64,000 nt of DNA from positions 1,241,445 to 1,305,444 of the forward strand of contig JAQFVV010006216.1 of assembly GCA_028023455.1 (NCBI GenBank). The letters are read 5' to 3'. Made by a program: the position numbers and the translations under genes. The notes beneath the pieces are model-generated. The model searched no databases, was not told where the DNA came from, and saw nothing but the letters and a program-made list of their open reading frames with translations. This document shows positions 1-12,017 of this stretch, in pieces; the first letter of the stretch is position 1, and every line of letters begins with the position of its first letter. This stretch comes from Epiperipatus broadwayi. Its lineage: Eukaryota > Onychophora > Udeonychophora > Euonychophora > Peripatidae.

Positions 1-1324
1 CATAAATTATATATAATTAAAATTGTTTAAAACATTTATTTTTAAAATTCCTTCAAATTTTTTAAATTACAAACATGAAGCATGTATAAATGTTGTTTCA
101 ATATATTAGTAACAAAAATGGTATGACTTCTGTGGTAATGAATGACAGCGATATTATAAAGTTAAGGTAATAAATGTATTGATAAAAACAAAAACTTCAA
201 AATAAATATTGTATCAGAGGGGCCAAAGTACAGCAATACTAATGTAATATGAAATAAAAATTTAGCAAGGAATGGTATGCAAATAATAAAAAATATAAAT
301 ACAAAAAAATGAGCAAAGAATGATCATCAGAAGCTAATATAAGTAATTATAAATAATAATGTGATATACATCACATCACCAGAAATTATAATCAACAAGC
401 AATAGTTAAGTTTTGTGGCTGAATTTAAAAGAGGTATACTATAAAATCTTAAGCTGATCATCATTTAATTTAGTCAATGCCAATCTTAGTGCATAATACT
501 ATAATAGCAAATATCCATAATTCATTTATACATACATAAAAAGTGCTAAAATAACTATATTATTAAATTTATAACAAAAATGCAGGGATCATCACATCAA
601 TATTGATCATCATCAGTGTTCCAGGCCATCAAGTATCATGACTAATCATTATCATAAAATATATAAAATAATATATGTGGGTTTTAAATATGACCATCAT
701 TACTTCTGCACCATTTAAATATTTCTAAAGTGAAATGCATAGATAGCTACATGCACATATATACCGCATATATTCGTCAATTCTAAAGTAGCTTACAAGG
801 ATGGTAATGACAAGAGAAAATATACATATTTAATCTATTTTGATATTAAATAACTTCATTTGAAATAATGATTAATAAATTTATTGATTAGAAATGATAA
901 GAAGAAACGAAAGGTTCAATAAATACTCTGCATTAGAAATAAATCATTCTGGTATTTAACTATTTACAAATATCAGGTAATATTTACATAGATTGAAAAA
1001 ACAAACAAACTGCACATGTAACATTGCTTACATTATAGTTTACAAATATATAAATTTAAATACAAGTATATTGTTTTTATGTTTGTATTCTTTCCATCTC
1101 TCTTCTGTTTATTTAAATGGACATATAAAGGTTCTATAAGTGATAGATTATAGTGACTTAAAGTCAACATGGGTATGAGAATAAATTGACATCAATAAAG
1201 GACTTGAACATTCCATCATCAGATTTTCAATGATATGAATGGTTGAAGTGTTGAAGAGCGGAGAATTTTGAAACCTGTCTATTAACATTTGAAGATTTTC
1301 TAACTTAATATAAACTGAGCACTG

Positions 1325-1326
<2 letters not shown>
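1..1326. other. AT-rich DNA, no gene seen
   Basis: Low-complexity AT-rich sequence. No open frame resembles a known protein on either strand, and no tRNA, rRNA or long repeat was recognised. The short minus-strand frames that reach the end of this stretch owe their length to the TA repeat next to it. Confidence 0.6.

Positions 1327-1385
<59 letters not shown>
1327..1385. repeat. (TA)n microsatellite followed by a G7 run
   Basis: About 29 TA dinucleotides without interruption, followed directly by seven G. Two overlapping frames that read through it give Ile-Tyr repeats and are not genes. Confidence 0.95.
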
Positions 1386-1387
<2 letters not shown>

Positions 1388-1392
1388 GGGGG

Positions 1393-2049
1393 GTGATGAA
1401 TTGGACAAACTGATGAGTGCTGCTTCAGCACAAAATAGATATATTGAAGATCATTTATCTTTTTCACATGTATGTGAACATGTGTATTGATTATAAGATA
1501 GTCAGAAGCTTGAAAATCTGAGTTCAAATGCCTTTTAATTAAATATATAAATTATAAATGTTATTAAGTAACACATATATGAATGTATACATGTGCCTGC
1601 CTAATAATACAAAATATTCCCATCATTAATAAGGTAATAAATATTGTTTTATTTTACATGTAAAATAGTGAATGATTTTTGGATACATGTGTATAGTGCA
1701 GACACATATGACTGTTATAATATAAAAATTATTTCATTTGTTAATAAATTTATTAAATTAATAGACCAATATTACTCTATTTTAACATGATATATATATA
1801 GACCAATATTACTCTCCACGATATATATATATAATATGAGTCCATGAGAGCATGCATATTGTAATATAAAATATTTCTATTATTAATTATCTTAACATTT
1901 AAATGAAATTATTTTGCAATTTAATTATACCAAATATTAATATATTAAATAATTTAAATTCTATCATCTGTTAAAAGAAAACTGTATACTAAAACTTATC
2001 TTTTATGAAGGATATAAAATTCTAAGAAAATATAACTATAGGTTCTATC
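1393..2049. other. AT-rich DNA, no gene; small direct repeat
   Basis: Apart from the hammerhead-like motif, no gene is visible. An 18-bp direct duplication beginning atagaccaata occurs twice near 1762-1816, separated by a short TA run. Otherwise unremarkable. Confidence 0.5.
1404..1450 (+). ncRNA. hammerhead-like motif, weak and decayed
   Basis: CTGATGA at 1410-1416 is followed without a gap by a perfect 6-bp stem II (GTGCTG, loop CTT, CAGCAC), then AAAA where a hammerhead needs GAAA. The short stem III (A-U, U-A, loop AG) and a possible 4-bp stem I with a bulge (CAAA with TATTG) are weak. The motif could be a Penelope-type ribozyme that lost G12 by CpG decay (CG to CA), or chance. It is expected to be inactive as it stands. 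Confidence 0.25.
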
Positions 2050-2057
2050 TTCTAAAG

Positions 2058-4810
2058 CCATCCTTCTCAAAGTGTGAGTGGTGACTCACCAGGGAGCTAC
2101 AGAACTTTTTGTGATGGGCCTCAAAAAAGCCTGATGGTGATAAAACAATTTTTAAGATCGAATTAAACACATTTACAATCTTTTTAAAAAATGAATTTAC
2201 TTTTTAAGTAAATATTAAATAATATTCTAATCAGGAGAAAGTTGTTCATCAAAATATTGTCATGTTAGAAGATTTCATGCAGACAATATTTTTACAAGAT
2301 TTCACCATTAGAAAATTATCACCAAATACACAAGTACCTGTGATTTTTGTGTGAGAATGCATGTGAATACTTGTCTCACTAATGTCTAGTGACTAGTCAC
2401 TAGTGTTGAGACATACAATCCATGCTCCATTTATTGTGTGCCCATTCTGTGCCTCTTGCATGTTGGTGAGAGGTATTGGTACATAGAAAGGAAAGTACAG
2501 TTAAATTCAGCAATTCAGCCATTAAAAGATTCAAACTATTTGTGATTTAATGTATTAATTGTTAAAATGGATAAATGAGTAATTGGAAAAAGTTCAAAAT
2601 ATATTGCAGGAAATTATAATGTTGACCAGTCAAAAACATCTGAACTAGTCACATTAGAATAATCCAGCTTGATTTTTGAAACTGGAGGTAAACGACAAAA
2701 AATATCAAATGAAAAAAATAAAAATATGATGCTGCATATATAGTTTGATGTCACATATATAGTTTGGATGAATTCAATTGAATAATGATCTTAACAAACC
2801 ATTGTGTGTAATTTACCAAAAAACAATTATCAAATGATTGTATGCAGTGAGGCAAGCTTATTCACCACTTGGAAACCATTCATGCTAAATATAAAATAAA
2901 ACAGTTGAACTTTTTTGAAGAAAGGCTGAAGAATTTCAATAGCAATCAGCATTCTTTTCAAAACAAACTAAATTAAATGACAGATCACTTCCTTTGAAAT
3001 TGCTTATTTGGTATTTAATATGAAAAAAACCTCATACAATTGGTGAAGACCTCTTGTTACTGGCAGCAATAAAAATTATAAAATTATTTATGGTCTAAAG
3101 TTTCAGAACCATTAAAGAAAATTCCAGTGTCTAACAATGCTATTAAAAGGATAGATTCAATTACTGCTTATATTATGTCTATTTCAATATGATGGATAAA
3201 ACAAAGCAGTTCTTTTGTCATTCAGATTTATGAATCAATACAAACAATGCTAATTTAGTGGTTTTTGTGAGATATCTGCATAAATTTCAAATGCTTGAAG
3301 ATCTTTTATTTTGCAAAAATCTTCTTGGTGCAGCCAAGAGGAAACACATATTTGAAACTGTTAGCTCTTCATTACATATTTGAAAAAGTAAATATTTTTT
3401 TTTATAAAAAATGTACTTGATTGTGTTGAAATTTGCACTGATAGTGCTGCAGCCATGACTGGCAAAATATTGGGATTTGTAGCAGAGGCCACAAAGTTTT
3501 CTAGACTGCAAAATATATTCATTGGATTATTCACAGGGACAATTTAGTTTTTTGACAAGTGGAAGAATCTCTTAATACTATCAGAAGTTTTGAGTGTAGT
3601 AAATTACATAAAATCAATGCTACCAATACAAGACTATTTCATATTTTATGCTAAAAGATAGATTATAATTATGAAACACTTTTGTATCATACAGAAGTGA
3701 GATGGCTATCTTAAAGAAAAGGTCTCAAAAGAATTTTATCATTAAAAGATGAATTGAAAATTTTTCTAATTGATAAAATCCATAAATTAGCCAATCTAGT
3801 TCATGATCAAAAGTGGTTGTTATTAATTTAATATTTGGTGGATTTTTTCAAAAAAGTGAATGAATTGAATCTCTCTCTGCAAGGATAAAGTACAAATATA
3901 TTATGGTAAATACGTGATTGTAACTTTCTAAATAAAACTATCTGCTTGGTCACATAGTTTTAAAAATTGTAGTACAGAAATGTTCCCATCTCTTCATGAA
4001 TTTATTGAAGAAAATAATATTTTGATATCTGAAAATAATAGAAATATCATAATTAATCCCCTTAAAAATTTATGATTTTTTCAAAAAGTATTTCCCCAAT
4101 TTTAGATGAATACAAAGAACATGACTGAATAAGACTGCCATTTGCTCCTTTACTAGAATTTCAACATCTACTGTCCTCATCTCAGGAACAAATAATAGAA
4201 ATAAGAGCAAACATAACACATGAAACAGAGTTTCGTATTTCTGATACAACAGAATTTTGAATTCACAGATAAGAATTGTACCCTTCCATTTCCAAAACAA
4301 TGATAAATATTCTGATACCCTTTTTTTTCAACTTATTTATATGTAGCTGTTCTTTCATCACATTTGCTAATTAAATATAAACATAGATCATCTATATCAG
4401 AAGAAAGACTAAAAAATTTTGAGAGTTTCAATTTCAAATATTTTTTCCAGATATTGATAATCTCTATAATAATAACCAATCACATCCATCTCATTAAACA
4501 TTATTGTTATTAAAATTAATAAAAATTATTATTGAATATTATTATAAGTTTTGTTTCACGTTTTTTTTTCCATATTTGTATATGTATTTTAAACATAAAA
4601 CTATTAATATACAGTAAGTATATCTAATATTAATAAAAAGTAATAAACATATACTATGATTTTGCTCAAAAGTAAAAATTTTTATTACCCCTCTCCCGTT
4701 TATAACACTATATATAGTATTTTTTAAATACATTGTTAGTCAATGGAGGCACGGAAAATATATTAATGTTTTTCAGGGAGCCCTCATATCAAAAGGTTTG
4801 AGAAGTACTG
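2058..4810 (+). mobile_element. decayed hAT-superfamily DNA transposon (ZBED5-like)
   Basis: The ends form terminal inverted repeats of about 14 bp: the left end reads CCATCCTTCTCAAA and the complement of the right end reads CAGTACTTCTCAAA. They are flanked by 8-bp target duplications, ttctaaag (2050-2057) and ctctagag (4811-4818), matching at 6 of 8. Length is about 2.75 kb. The interior holds a multiply broken transposase of the ZBED5/FAM200 kind in the plus direction. Eight-bp duplications and TTCTCAAA-type ends are hallmarks of hAT elements. Decay of ends and duplications shows an old insertion. Confidence 0.75.
2700..4310 (+). pseudogene. hAT transposase pseudogene, ZBED5-like
   Basis: Translated across frames, the stretch follows the order of ZBED5-type transposases. 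A BED zinc-finger remnant (His-Leu-Glu-Thr-Ile-His near 2860-2890) comes first. Then a segment resembling SNNAIKRRIDSI and FVIQIYES (3130-3230, where an Asp-Glu-Ser is usual), VEICTDSAAAMTG (3424-3460), HTEVRWLS (3690-3715) and a C-terminal segment MFPSLHEFIEENN (3979-4015). Such proteins bind element ends and catalyse cut-and-paste transposition in the nucleus. Many stops and frameshifts break it, so no functional protein is expected. Family assignment rests on motif memory and frame-by-frame reading. Confidence 0.75.
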
Positions 4811-4818
4811 CTCTAGAG

Positions 4819-4940
4819 GCTTTTAATTCTTATCCAAGATTTGCTTTGGTTAGTAACTTTTTATTTTTGTTGGACCTTTTTCTTTCATTAGCTAATTTAT
4901 ACAATAATTAAAAGTGTTATATCAAATAAATTATTTTTTA
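4819..4940. other. AT-rich spacer
   Basis: Short spacer between the hAT element and a SINE fragment; nothing recognised. Confidence 0.5.
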
Positions 4941-4996
4941 AGCAGCCTGGCCCGGGTTGCTTCCAGGTCAACGCATTTGACACATGAAAAAAAAAA
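4941..4996 (+). repeat. 3' fragment of a tRNA-derived SINE
   Basis: The segment agcagcctggcccgggtt continuing to cgcatttgacacatg matches, with a few changes, the 3' half of the longer SINE-like copy at 10141-10232, and ends in an A10 tract. The 5' half including box A is missing. Two copies sharing the same end argue for a dispersed family. Confidence 0.6.
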
Positions 4997-7020
4997 GATG
5001 ATTAAAACTAAAGTAGGAACGACTAATAATAGAAATATTTACGTCTAGAAAACTGTACTTAGTATGCAAATAGAACATATAAAAGTGCATCTAAATGAAA
5101 ATTTCCATAATAGAAAAAATATTTACAGATCGTTATTAGTTTAATATAGTTTTCATGTATAATAAAATTTTATGATGAGTAATATATACGGTAAAGAAGG
5201 ATTAAAAGTTAGAAGGATATATGGATGTAAAACAAGGCAAATGTAAAAGCAAAATGTTAAATGAAGATTATATTTCTACTGGTAATAACTCATAGCAGTC
5301 TGTTTAGAAAATGAAAGAATTATTTATTAAAATTGTCTATGACAACCCCCCCCCCACCGAGAAATTGTTAATCTGTTTATATTAGAAGTGTATAATTTTG
5401 TGATATTCTTGTGAGAACAAAAGGATCATAATTGAGAGGAATATTAATGTGGAACTAGTCTGAAGCGTTCGATTGGAACGATTGGAATACTATTAAAAAT
5501 TAAAGTTTTTTTTTTAGATGAACTTATATTTTTCAAAAAAAAAAAAAAACGTATAACATAACATTTGTATATAGTTTAATGTCATGCTTTAAAATAATCG
5601 TTATCAATATGGGGGGATAAGTCAATAGATAAATAAATTAATAATTAAGTTGATTTGTTTATCTATGCAATTAATTTTTTAAAGTTTTAATTTTATTAAA
5701 TATTGTTAGATAATTAAAATACATGTATATGAACAATGAGCTAGTGAAATATACACATAAAAGTAGTTACATATATGTATTATAAGAAGAGGGAATATGT
5801 TTGTGTTCGAATATAATATTAAAAATGATAAATGGTGATATTTAGAGTTTGATCTTATATTTAACAAGTAATACTTTAATATAATTGTAATAGAGTCATA
5901 GCTAATTTTAGTTTATAATTTTTTATAGGTTATTATTTATAAGAAATGTATAAAACAGGTATAAATTGGAATAGAAAAGGCAATAACTGAGTTATTTAGA
6001 TAAAATGAAGATAAATATTTCTTTATTTTAGTATGTTCCAAAGAGTGCAATATCAACATTTAATATATCATCCTAAATTGTAAATCGAAATTATTTTAGG
6101 AGAAAAGAAAATTGTTATATTTGAGATTGTATATTATAGATATTTATTTTTTAGTTAGCTAGGAAGGCCATAAAATTGGGATATTAGGAAAAAACCCAAT
6201 AATTTCATAAAAGATCAAATGCTAAATATCATAGAACTTAAAACAAATAAATATATTTACATTTTATAATTACAATAGGATTGTTTTATTGATGAAGGAA
6301 AGCAATAATATGTGTGTTTCAATCTTATAATTTTGAAGTAAAACATAAGAGGTAATAAGTATAAGTAGCATCCATTAAAAAGGATTGATGATTTAACAAA
6401 TACACATGGTTTAGTTGTGTAAGAAGTCAATTTTAATATAACAATAATACCATATCAGATGAAAAGGGAGTAATTAATTTTAAATACCTATGATTGTAAT
6501 TTGGGTAGGTGTTTACATCTATTATTGTATTGTTATATATTTTTATATATTTTATATTGTTTTATGTTAATTCATTTATTAATTAAAATTAATTATTGAA
6601 AATTTGTAAATAAGATGTGATTAAAGTTGTTGTTGAAAAGTTAAACTAAGTATTAAGGGTTGCATTTCTTTCATCTGAGTCATCATTACAACACCATCTT
6701 TAGAGATCAGTAATTGTAGTATATACATTAATTAAAGCATGCAATTTAAAATTGGAATACAAAATTAATTCACAAAAAGATAACAATTATTTAAGAAAAT
6801 ATTTCTTCAAAGAGATCATAAACTATTGCAAATGGCCTTGATCACATATGTCATTAATAAAATATCCTAAAGTAAGTTTATTGAAAGTAAATCAAATTAT
6901 TAATTTTTATTGTTGAGATAATGTTATTAGTTGAGCAAAAATAAAATGGTTATTTATTATTATATTGTTAGAGATTATAAAATAAATCAGAAATCTAAAA
7001 TCAGATTATGAATTAATATG
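4997..7020. other. AT-rich DNA, no gene seen
   Basis: No protein-coding frame of note, no RNA gene and no repeat family recognised. It contains homopolymer runs (C near 5346-5357, A near 5535-5550) and many TAAA-type simple stretches. Confidence 0.5.
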
Positions 7021-7028
7021 ATTTAAAG

Positions 7029-9055
7029 CAGTGTTTTCCAAAGTGGGTGGTACTGACACCCAGTGGGTGATGAAAACTTCTAAGGAGGTGATAGTGGGTT
7101 CAGAAGCATTTAGGATGTGTTCAATTGATTTAGGTTTTCTCTGGACACACTGATCATCAGCTTTAACTCACTCTCAAAATTCTAATTTTTATGTTATTTT
7201 GCTGATTTTATGGTTATTTTATAAATTGTTTATATGCAAGAATATATAAAAAAGGGGGATAGTCAGAGTAATTGTAAATGTTTTGCACATTTTTGATATT
7301 TTTTCCTCTATTAGCAAGTTAAAAGGGATGCAGGTTATTATTGAATGGCTAATTTTAAATTTTACTAATAGATAGAAGTGATCATCCTGTGCATTATATT
7401 TTTTTAACAAAAAATAAAGTAATTTATGACCAATATCAGTTGAAAGAATCTAAAAATTTATCATATCTCAGATTTGTTTGTTTTTTGTTTTGAATCTTTT
7501 GTAAAGATGGAAAAAGCTATTTCCACTGTATTAAAATTAGAAACTATATGTAAAATGGAACTCCTTGAGGAATTAAAAGAGTCTGAGTGGAAAATGAAAG
7601 AAGTAAAAGATAAAAAAAATATAAAAAAACTGTATCAATTGTGTTATGATCAATTATCCAATAAATTGGAAATAATAACTGTAATAGTGAAAGAGGGATA
7701 CCCAATTTGTATTACTATAGATGTGCTATAAAAGATTTTCAGCAGGTGATGGGGGTCTCTTCTGAGTTTATTGTTTTTCTTGCTATGATTTGTCTGCTGA
7801 GCAGTTAAGGGTTTGCTGAACTAAGAGAAATATTCTAGTTATAAAGCAGTGGAGAACTTTATAAAAGAAGGCAGAGCTGAGCCTAGCTTCAAATTATAGT
7901 CCCTCCAGGCTGCTGTCATTATTATAAACATTTCCAGAGAATGCTGAGAAATATAAAAATGCCTAAATTTTATCATTAAAATGCTAATGAAGTAAACTCC
8001 CAATGTTGGTGCTCTAGCCAATCTCCTAGATTGCTGTCATGTAGCCACAGATGCTACCTGATGATGATGAACCCTTTAATGCCTACATTTCACTGTAAAG
8101 AAGAGAAGTCCTTACTGCCTTGTTGTCATTGTTTATAGCACACTTAAAAGTTACTTATCCAGAGATCATTAATGGAAAGAAACCAGAAGAAAGCCAGATA
8201 GTATAATTTATTTTTAATTTTATTTATGATCATTATGTCTTGTTGCTATAATTTTACTTTTTTTAATTTGTATTTTCTTTTTTGTTTCTAAATAAATTTT
8301 TATTTGATTTTCCTACTTTAAAACAGTTCTACCAAATTAATTTCTGGAATGCTTGTGTGTATGCTAAGGCATAGATATATATAAACATATTTGTTTGTTG
8401 TTGTTTGCTTTTAACACACAGTTCTACATGAGAAAAGAGAAACTAACATGCATGAAATTATTATTACCTTATATATTACATATATTGATATAGGTATATA
8501 ATAAGCCTGTATTTCAATTATTATTATTTTTGTAATCTCTGTATGTGATTATTGAAAATTTATTGACATGCTGATTTGCTTTTTTGTTGTTATTTTGTTG
8601 GCAGTGGTATTTTCTTTTTGAAAGTGTTTTTTTCTTCTTGAAAGTGGCACATAAAGGTGAGGTCTAGGTTCAGTCTTTCAAAGACATACCACCTAAAACT
8701 TTGTGGTACCAATTAGAAGGGTATTAGAGTTTTGGCTAGGAAGAAATCAAATCAATTTTGGTTTGATGTTTTTTATTTAAATGTAACTTTAATAGCTTTA
8801 ATTTTTTTTTGTTATTGATATTGAGTTTATGTTCATGCCTTATTCCAATGCATGACATTGACATCATGTTATATCTTGCATGCATCATATTAATTAAGGG
8901 GTAGGCATCATCTGGTACAGTATCATTAGTTGCTATTTACATCAAAAATATCAAACAGATTGAATGTAGAAAATTGTTATACTTAAGGGGGGGAGTGTTA
9001 CAAAATGTATGTCTTGCAAAGGGGGCAGTAGCCTGAACAAGTTTGGGAACCTATG
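7029..9055 (+). mobile_element. decayed hAT-type transposon, about 2.0 kb
   Basis: The left end CAGTGTTTTCCAAA and the complement of the right end CATAGGTTCCCAAA match at about 10 of 14 positions. They are flanked by 8-bp duplications atttaaag (7021-7028) and gtttaaag (9056-9063), matching at 7 of 8. Subterminal GGTGGTACTGACACC and GGGGGCAGTAG stretches are typical of this group of hAT ends. An 85-residue Lys/Glu-rich frame (7474-7731) lies inside, but no transposase motif could be recognised, so this may be a non-autonomous or heavily decayed copy. Confidence 0.7.
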
Positions 9056-9063
9056 GTTTAAAG

Positions 9064-10140
9064 TTATAAATTATGATTACAATTTAGATAACAATATTTA
9101 TTTATGATTAAGTAGTAGAGGATATAAATATAAAGTAATAATATAATTTTAATTACAGATTAAGGTTATAAGTCTTTTCATAATTGATACACTACCTATA
9201 GAGTTAAATAAAATCCCTCTTGATATCTTACAGGGGGAATGGATAGCTAATTTACAATCAGTAATATCCTGAGATCTCCTTAGTATAATATTATTACTAT
9301 GGTTATTCTTAATTATAATCCTATAAAAGTAATAATAATAAAATATCAATATACAATAAAATGATAATTTATTAATTAGGTTAATTTAAATTTAATAATT
9401 ATAGGTTTTATTATATTTATTTCAGTATTATGTTAGTCATGGGAGTATTTAGATATTTAATAAGGGGAATATCTTAGTATTCTTATGCCATTGAACAAAT
9501 ACTTTGGTATTTGTTTAATGTTAGAAGGTATGTAATCTTGCTAATGGAATAAATGGGTCTCGCAATTGCTAATACTAATTAAACGTTATTTAGAAATAAA
9601 TAAGAGTATCAAATTGTATCTGGAGAAGGTAACAGTATAGACCAATTTAGAGATGTTATATTTTCTAGGGGTCATCGTCCCATTGGAAGTGTACAATATA
9701 TATACACACATTTATATAGTAATAAATTTCATTATCAAAAAAAAAACATTTGACTAAAAATTTAAAGATAGAGAAAATAAAAGTTTAAAATGTAGCTCAC
9801 ATCAAATATTTATTTATTTTGTTGTTATTGTTTTTTTTTTGTTAATCATAAATTAATTTTGCGTTATAAATAAAATTATATTGTTGTTATTATTTATAAG
9901 ATGGTCATCATTCTTATTCATTCATTTATTTTATTTTTGATTTAAAAAATATATGTGAATACCAGATATTATGATAGATTTATAGTACAATTTCATCGTG
10001 TGTTTTTTTAACAACTAATATTTGTCTCAGAAAGTTTATTTTCAGTGTGTTTAGCATGTAATAATAGTTTAAAAAAGATTTGGCATAAGTATGCATTGGA
10101 TAATTTTACATGGAATTTCATAAAATATAAGTTCAGTCAA
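9064..10140. other. AT-rich DNA, no gene seen
   Basis: No recognised gene or repeat family; simple AT-rich sequence throughout. Confidence 0.5.
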
Positions 10141-10232
10141 GCGTTGGTTAACCTAGAGGTTAGCATAGTTGCCTTTCAAGCAGCTGGCCCAGGTTCACAT
10201 CCTGGTCAACACATTTGACATATATATATATA
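10141..10232 (+). repeat. tRNA-derived SINE with TA tail
   Basis: A tRNA-like head is visible: a box A-like GGTTAACCTAGAGGTTAG, an anticodon-arm-like GCCTTTCAAGC and a box B-like GGTTCACATCC at about 10191-10201 (consensus GGTTCRANTCC). A short CACATTTGACA body and a TA tail follow. A related fragment lies at 4941-4996. SINEs are transcribed by RNA polymerase III and copied by LINE enzymes in trans. The right end directly abuts the Penelope-like element. The loop resembles a tRNA-Glu-type anticodon loop, but that parentage is uncertain. Confidence 0.6.
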
Positions 10233-11565
10233 CCAAACAACACTAAATAATTTATAATATAATATAAATAAAAACTCATAAAGAAATATTTTCGGTTATA
10301 TTCATAATCATTATCAACTCAACTTTCAAAATGGAATCATCTATTACCAACCAGAAACACGTTGATTTTCATTAATCCTAACATTTGCTGACTGTCTGTT
10401 TATTATCATATTTTTATACCTACTAATAGAAACTGCCTCTTTAATTTTTCTTTTTTCATTATCTCTCTCTTGGCCTAAAATTTTTATTTTATTTATATCA
10501 AAATCAAATTTAAAATTACAATTTCTATCATGATCATAAAAAACAGATTCAGTATATAATTTGACTTCATTATTATTATCATTACATATCTGTACATTTT
10601 TCAAAACTCTTTTATACAACAATTTATGTTTTGTAATTCTTTTCTCCATATTACATCTAGATTCCCCCACATATGATAAGTTACATCCACAAAAAAAATT
10701 CTATAAATTATATTACGTTATTTTTTTCTAACTTATCTTTTGAATTATTAACCATTCTATTAAATTACCTGATCCATAAAATGAAATATTATTGTTTTTT
10801 ATATATATATTTTTTTTTATATTTTTTTTTTATATATATTTTATTTTTATTTTTTTATATTTTTTTTTTTATATATACTATTATAAACTTTTTTCATAAA
10901 TTTTACTTGTTTATTATTATTATAAAAAGGCAAAGAAATCCACTTCTTACTCTCAATTTCTTCATCACCAGTATTTCTATTAATTTTCTTACTAAATTGA
11001 CAAACCACTTGATAAATTTCTTTTATATTATAACCCACACTTAATAATTCACTTACATAATTTTCAATATTTTTATTTTTATCACATGCATATTTACACA
11101 AAATATTATTTATATGTAAAAAAGACCTAAAACCAGCCATTTTATAATTATGTGGCACTTTAGATAAATATGAAATATACCCTCTCGTTTCAATAGGTTT
11201 AATAAACAATTTATAGTCAATCATATTATTGTTCCTTGAAATCATCAAATCTAAATATTTAATACTGTTATTATATTCTTTCTCCATAGTCCAGTTAAGA
11301 CCTTTTAATTTATTATATTCATCAAAAATTTTATCACTCATTTCTGAAGAAGCACATACCAAAACATCATCCACATATCTAGTATATATCTTAATATTTC
11401 CCATAAATATAAATTTGTTTAAAATCTTTTCTTCATAATACAACAAAACAAAACTGAATAACTGTGCCACCGGTTGATAATGATTATGAATATAATTGAA
11501 AATATTTCTTTATGAGTTTTTGTTTATATTATATTATAAATTGTTTACCGTTGTTTGGAATATAT
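10227..11565 (-). mobile_element. 5'-truncated Penelope-like element with inverted flanks
   Basis: A minus-strand fragment carries the end of the reverse transcriptase followed by a GIY-YIG endonuclease, the domain order of endonuclease-bearing Penelope-like elements. The two edges, about 10227-10320 and 11473-11565, are inverted copies of each other with only a few mismatches over about 70-90 bp. One side reads tcataaagaaatattttcgg and the other is its near complement. PLE insertions are known for such inverted pieces next to the body. A segment just outside the right edge (11585-11630) resembles sequence beyond the PLE copy at 63055-63098. Confidence 0.8.
10344..11470 (-). pseudogene. PLE reverse transcriptase C-terminus plus GIY-YIG endonuclease
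   Basis: The upstream frame (10847-11470) begins inside the RT palm. YVDD, the catalytic motif C, is at residues 32-35, followed by the thumb-like region with KYLDLMISRN and RGYISYLSKVPHNYKMA. The downstream frame (10344-10690, read from the codons for CGCNLSYVGESR) is the GIY-YIG nuclease: YVG, Arg and Lys-Arg of the RCNMEKR segment, His of TKHKL, then FDFDINKIKIL and KRKIKEA. RT fingers and motifs A and B are absent. Between the two parts (about 10690-10870) the coding sequence is interrupted by T-rich expansions and frameshifts. The protein would copy element RNA at a nicked target, but this copy is dead. Confidence 0.8.
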
Positions 11566-12017
11566 TTAAGTTTCGTTATTGTATTATTAATATTAGCGGA
11601 CATTTATTTTGTTTTAATATATATATAAATGGTTGCAAGTTAGGATAAATAAATAATTACTGATTAAAGCATTACTATTCATTCTTTCTTTTAGAAAAAT
11701 AAGTCATGCTCTGTATACCTCCATTATGATTATATATATTCATTCACTTTATAAGAGTAGCTTCTGAATGCCTCCCATTACAAAATTTGGCACAGAAATA
11801 TGCAAGTCTTTTCTCATGGCCCATTTTAGCTGCATTATCTTTATATATAATAAGTATACTATATAAGATTTTCCAATACCTATTTTTTAACACTATTAAA
11901 TATCTTACATCAATGAGTATAAATTTCAAAGTCACATAATTTTCCTTTAAGTGTATTTTAGAAAATGCTCCAGTGTATATATATACTCATATGTAAATAA
12001 TAAATATTCAAATTATA
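11566..12017. other. AT-rich DNA, no gene seen
   Basis: Beyond the PLE-related flank near 11585-11630 nothing was recognised. A 63-residue frame on the minus strand (11744-11935) has no recognisable homology. Confidence 0.5.

Noticed and set aside
1148-1527. Two minus-strand frames of 75-86 codons
   Set aside because: They are read-through of the TA microsatellite (Ile-Tyr repeats) with no other homology.
10673-11044. 123-codon plus-strand frame resembling a multi-pass membrane protein
   Set aside because: It is the complement of the PLE pseudogene across T-rich runs; the hydrophobicity comes from TTT and TAT codons.
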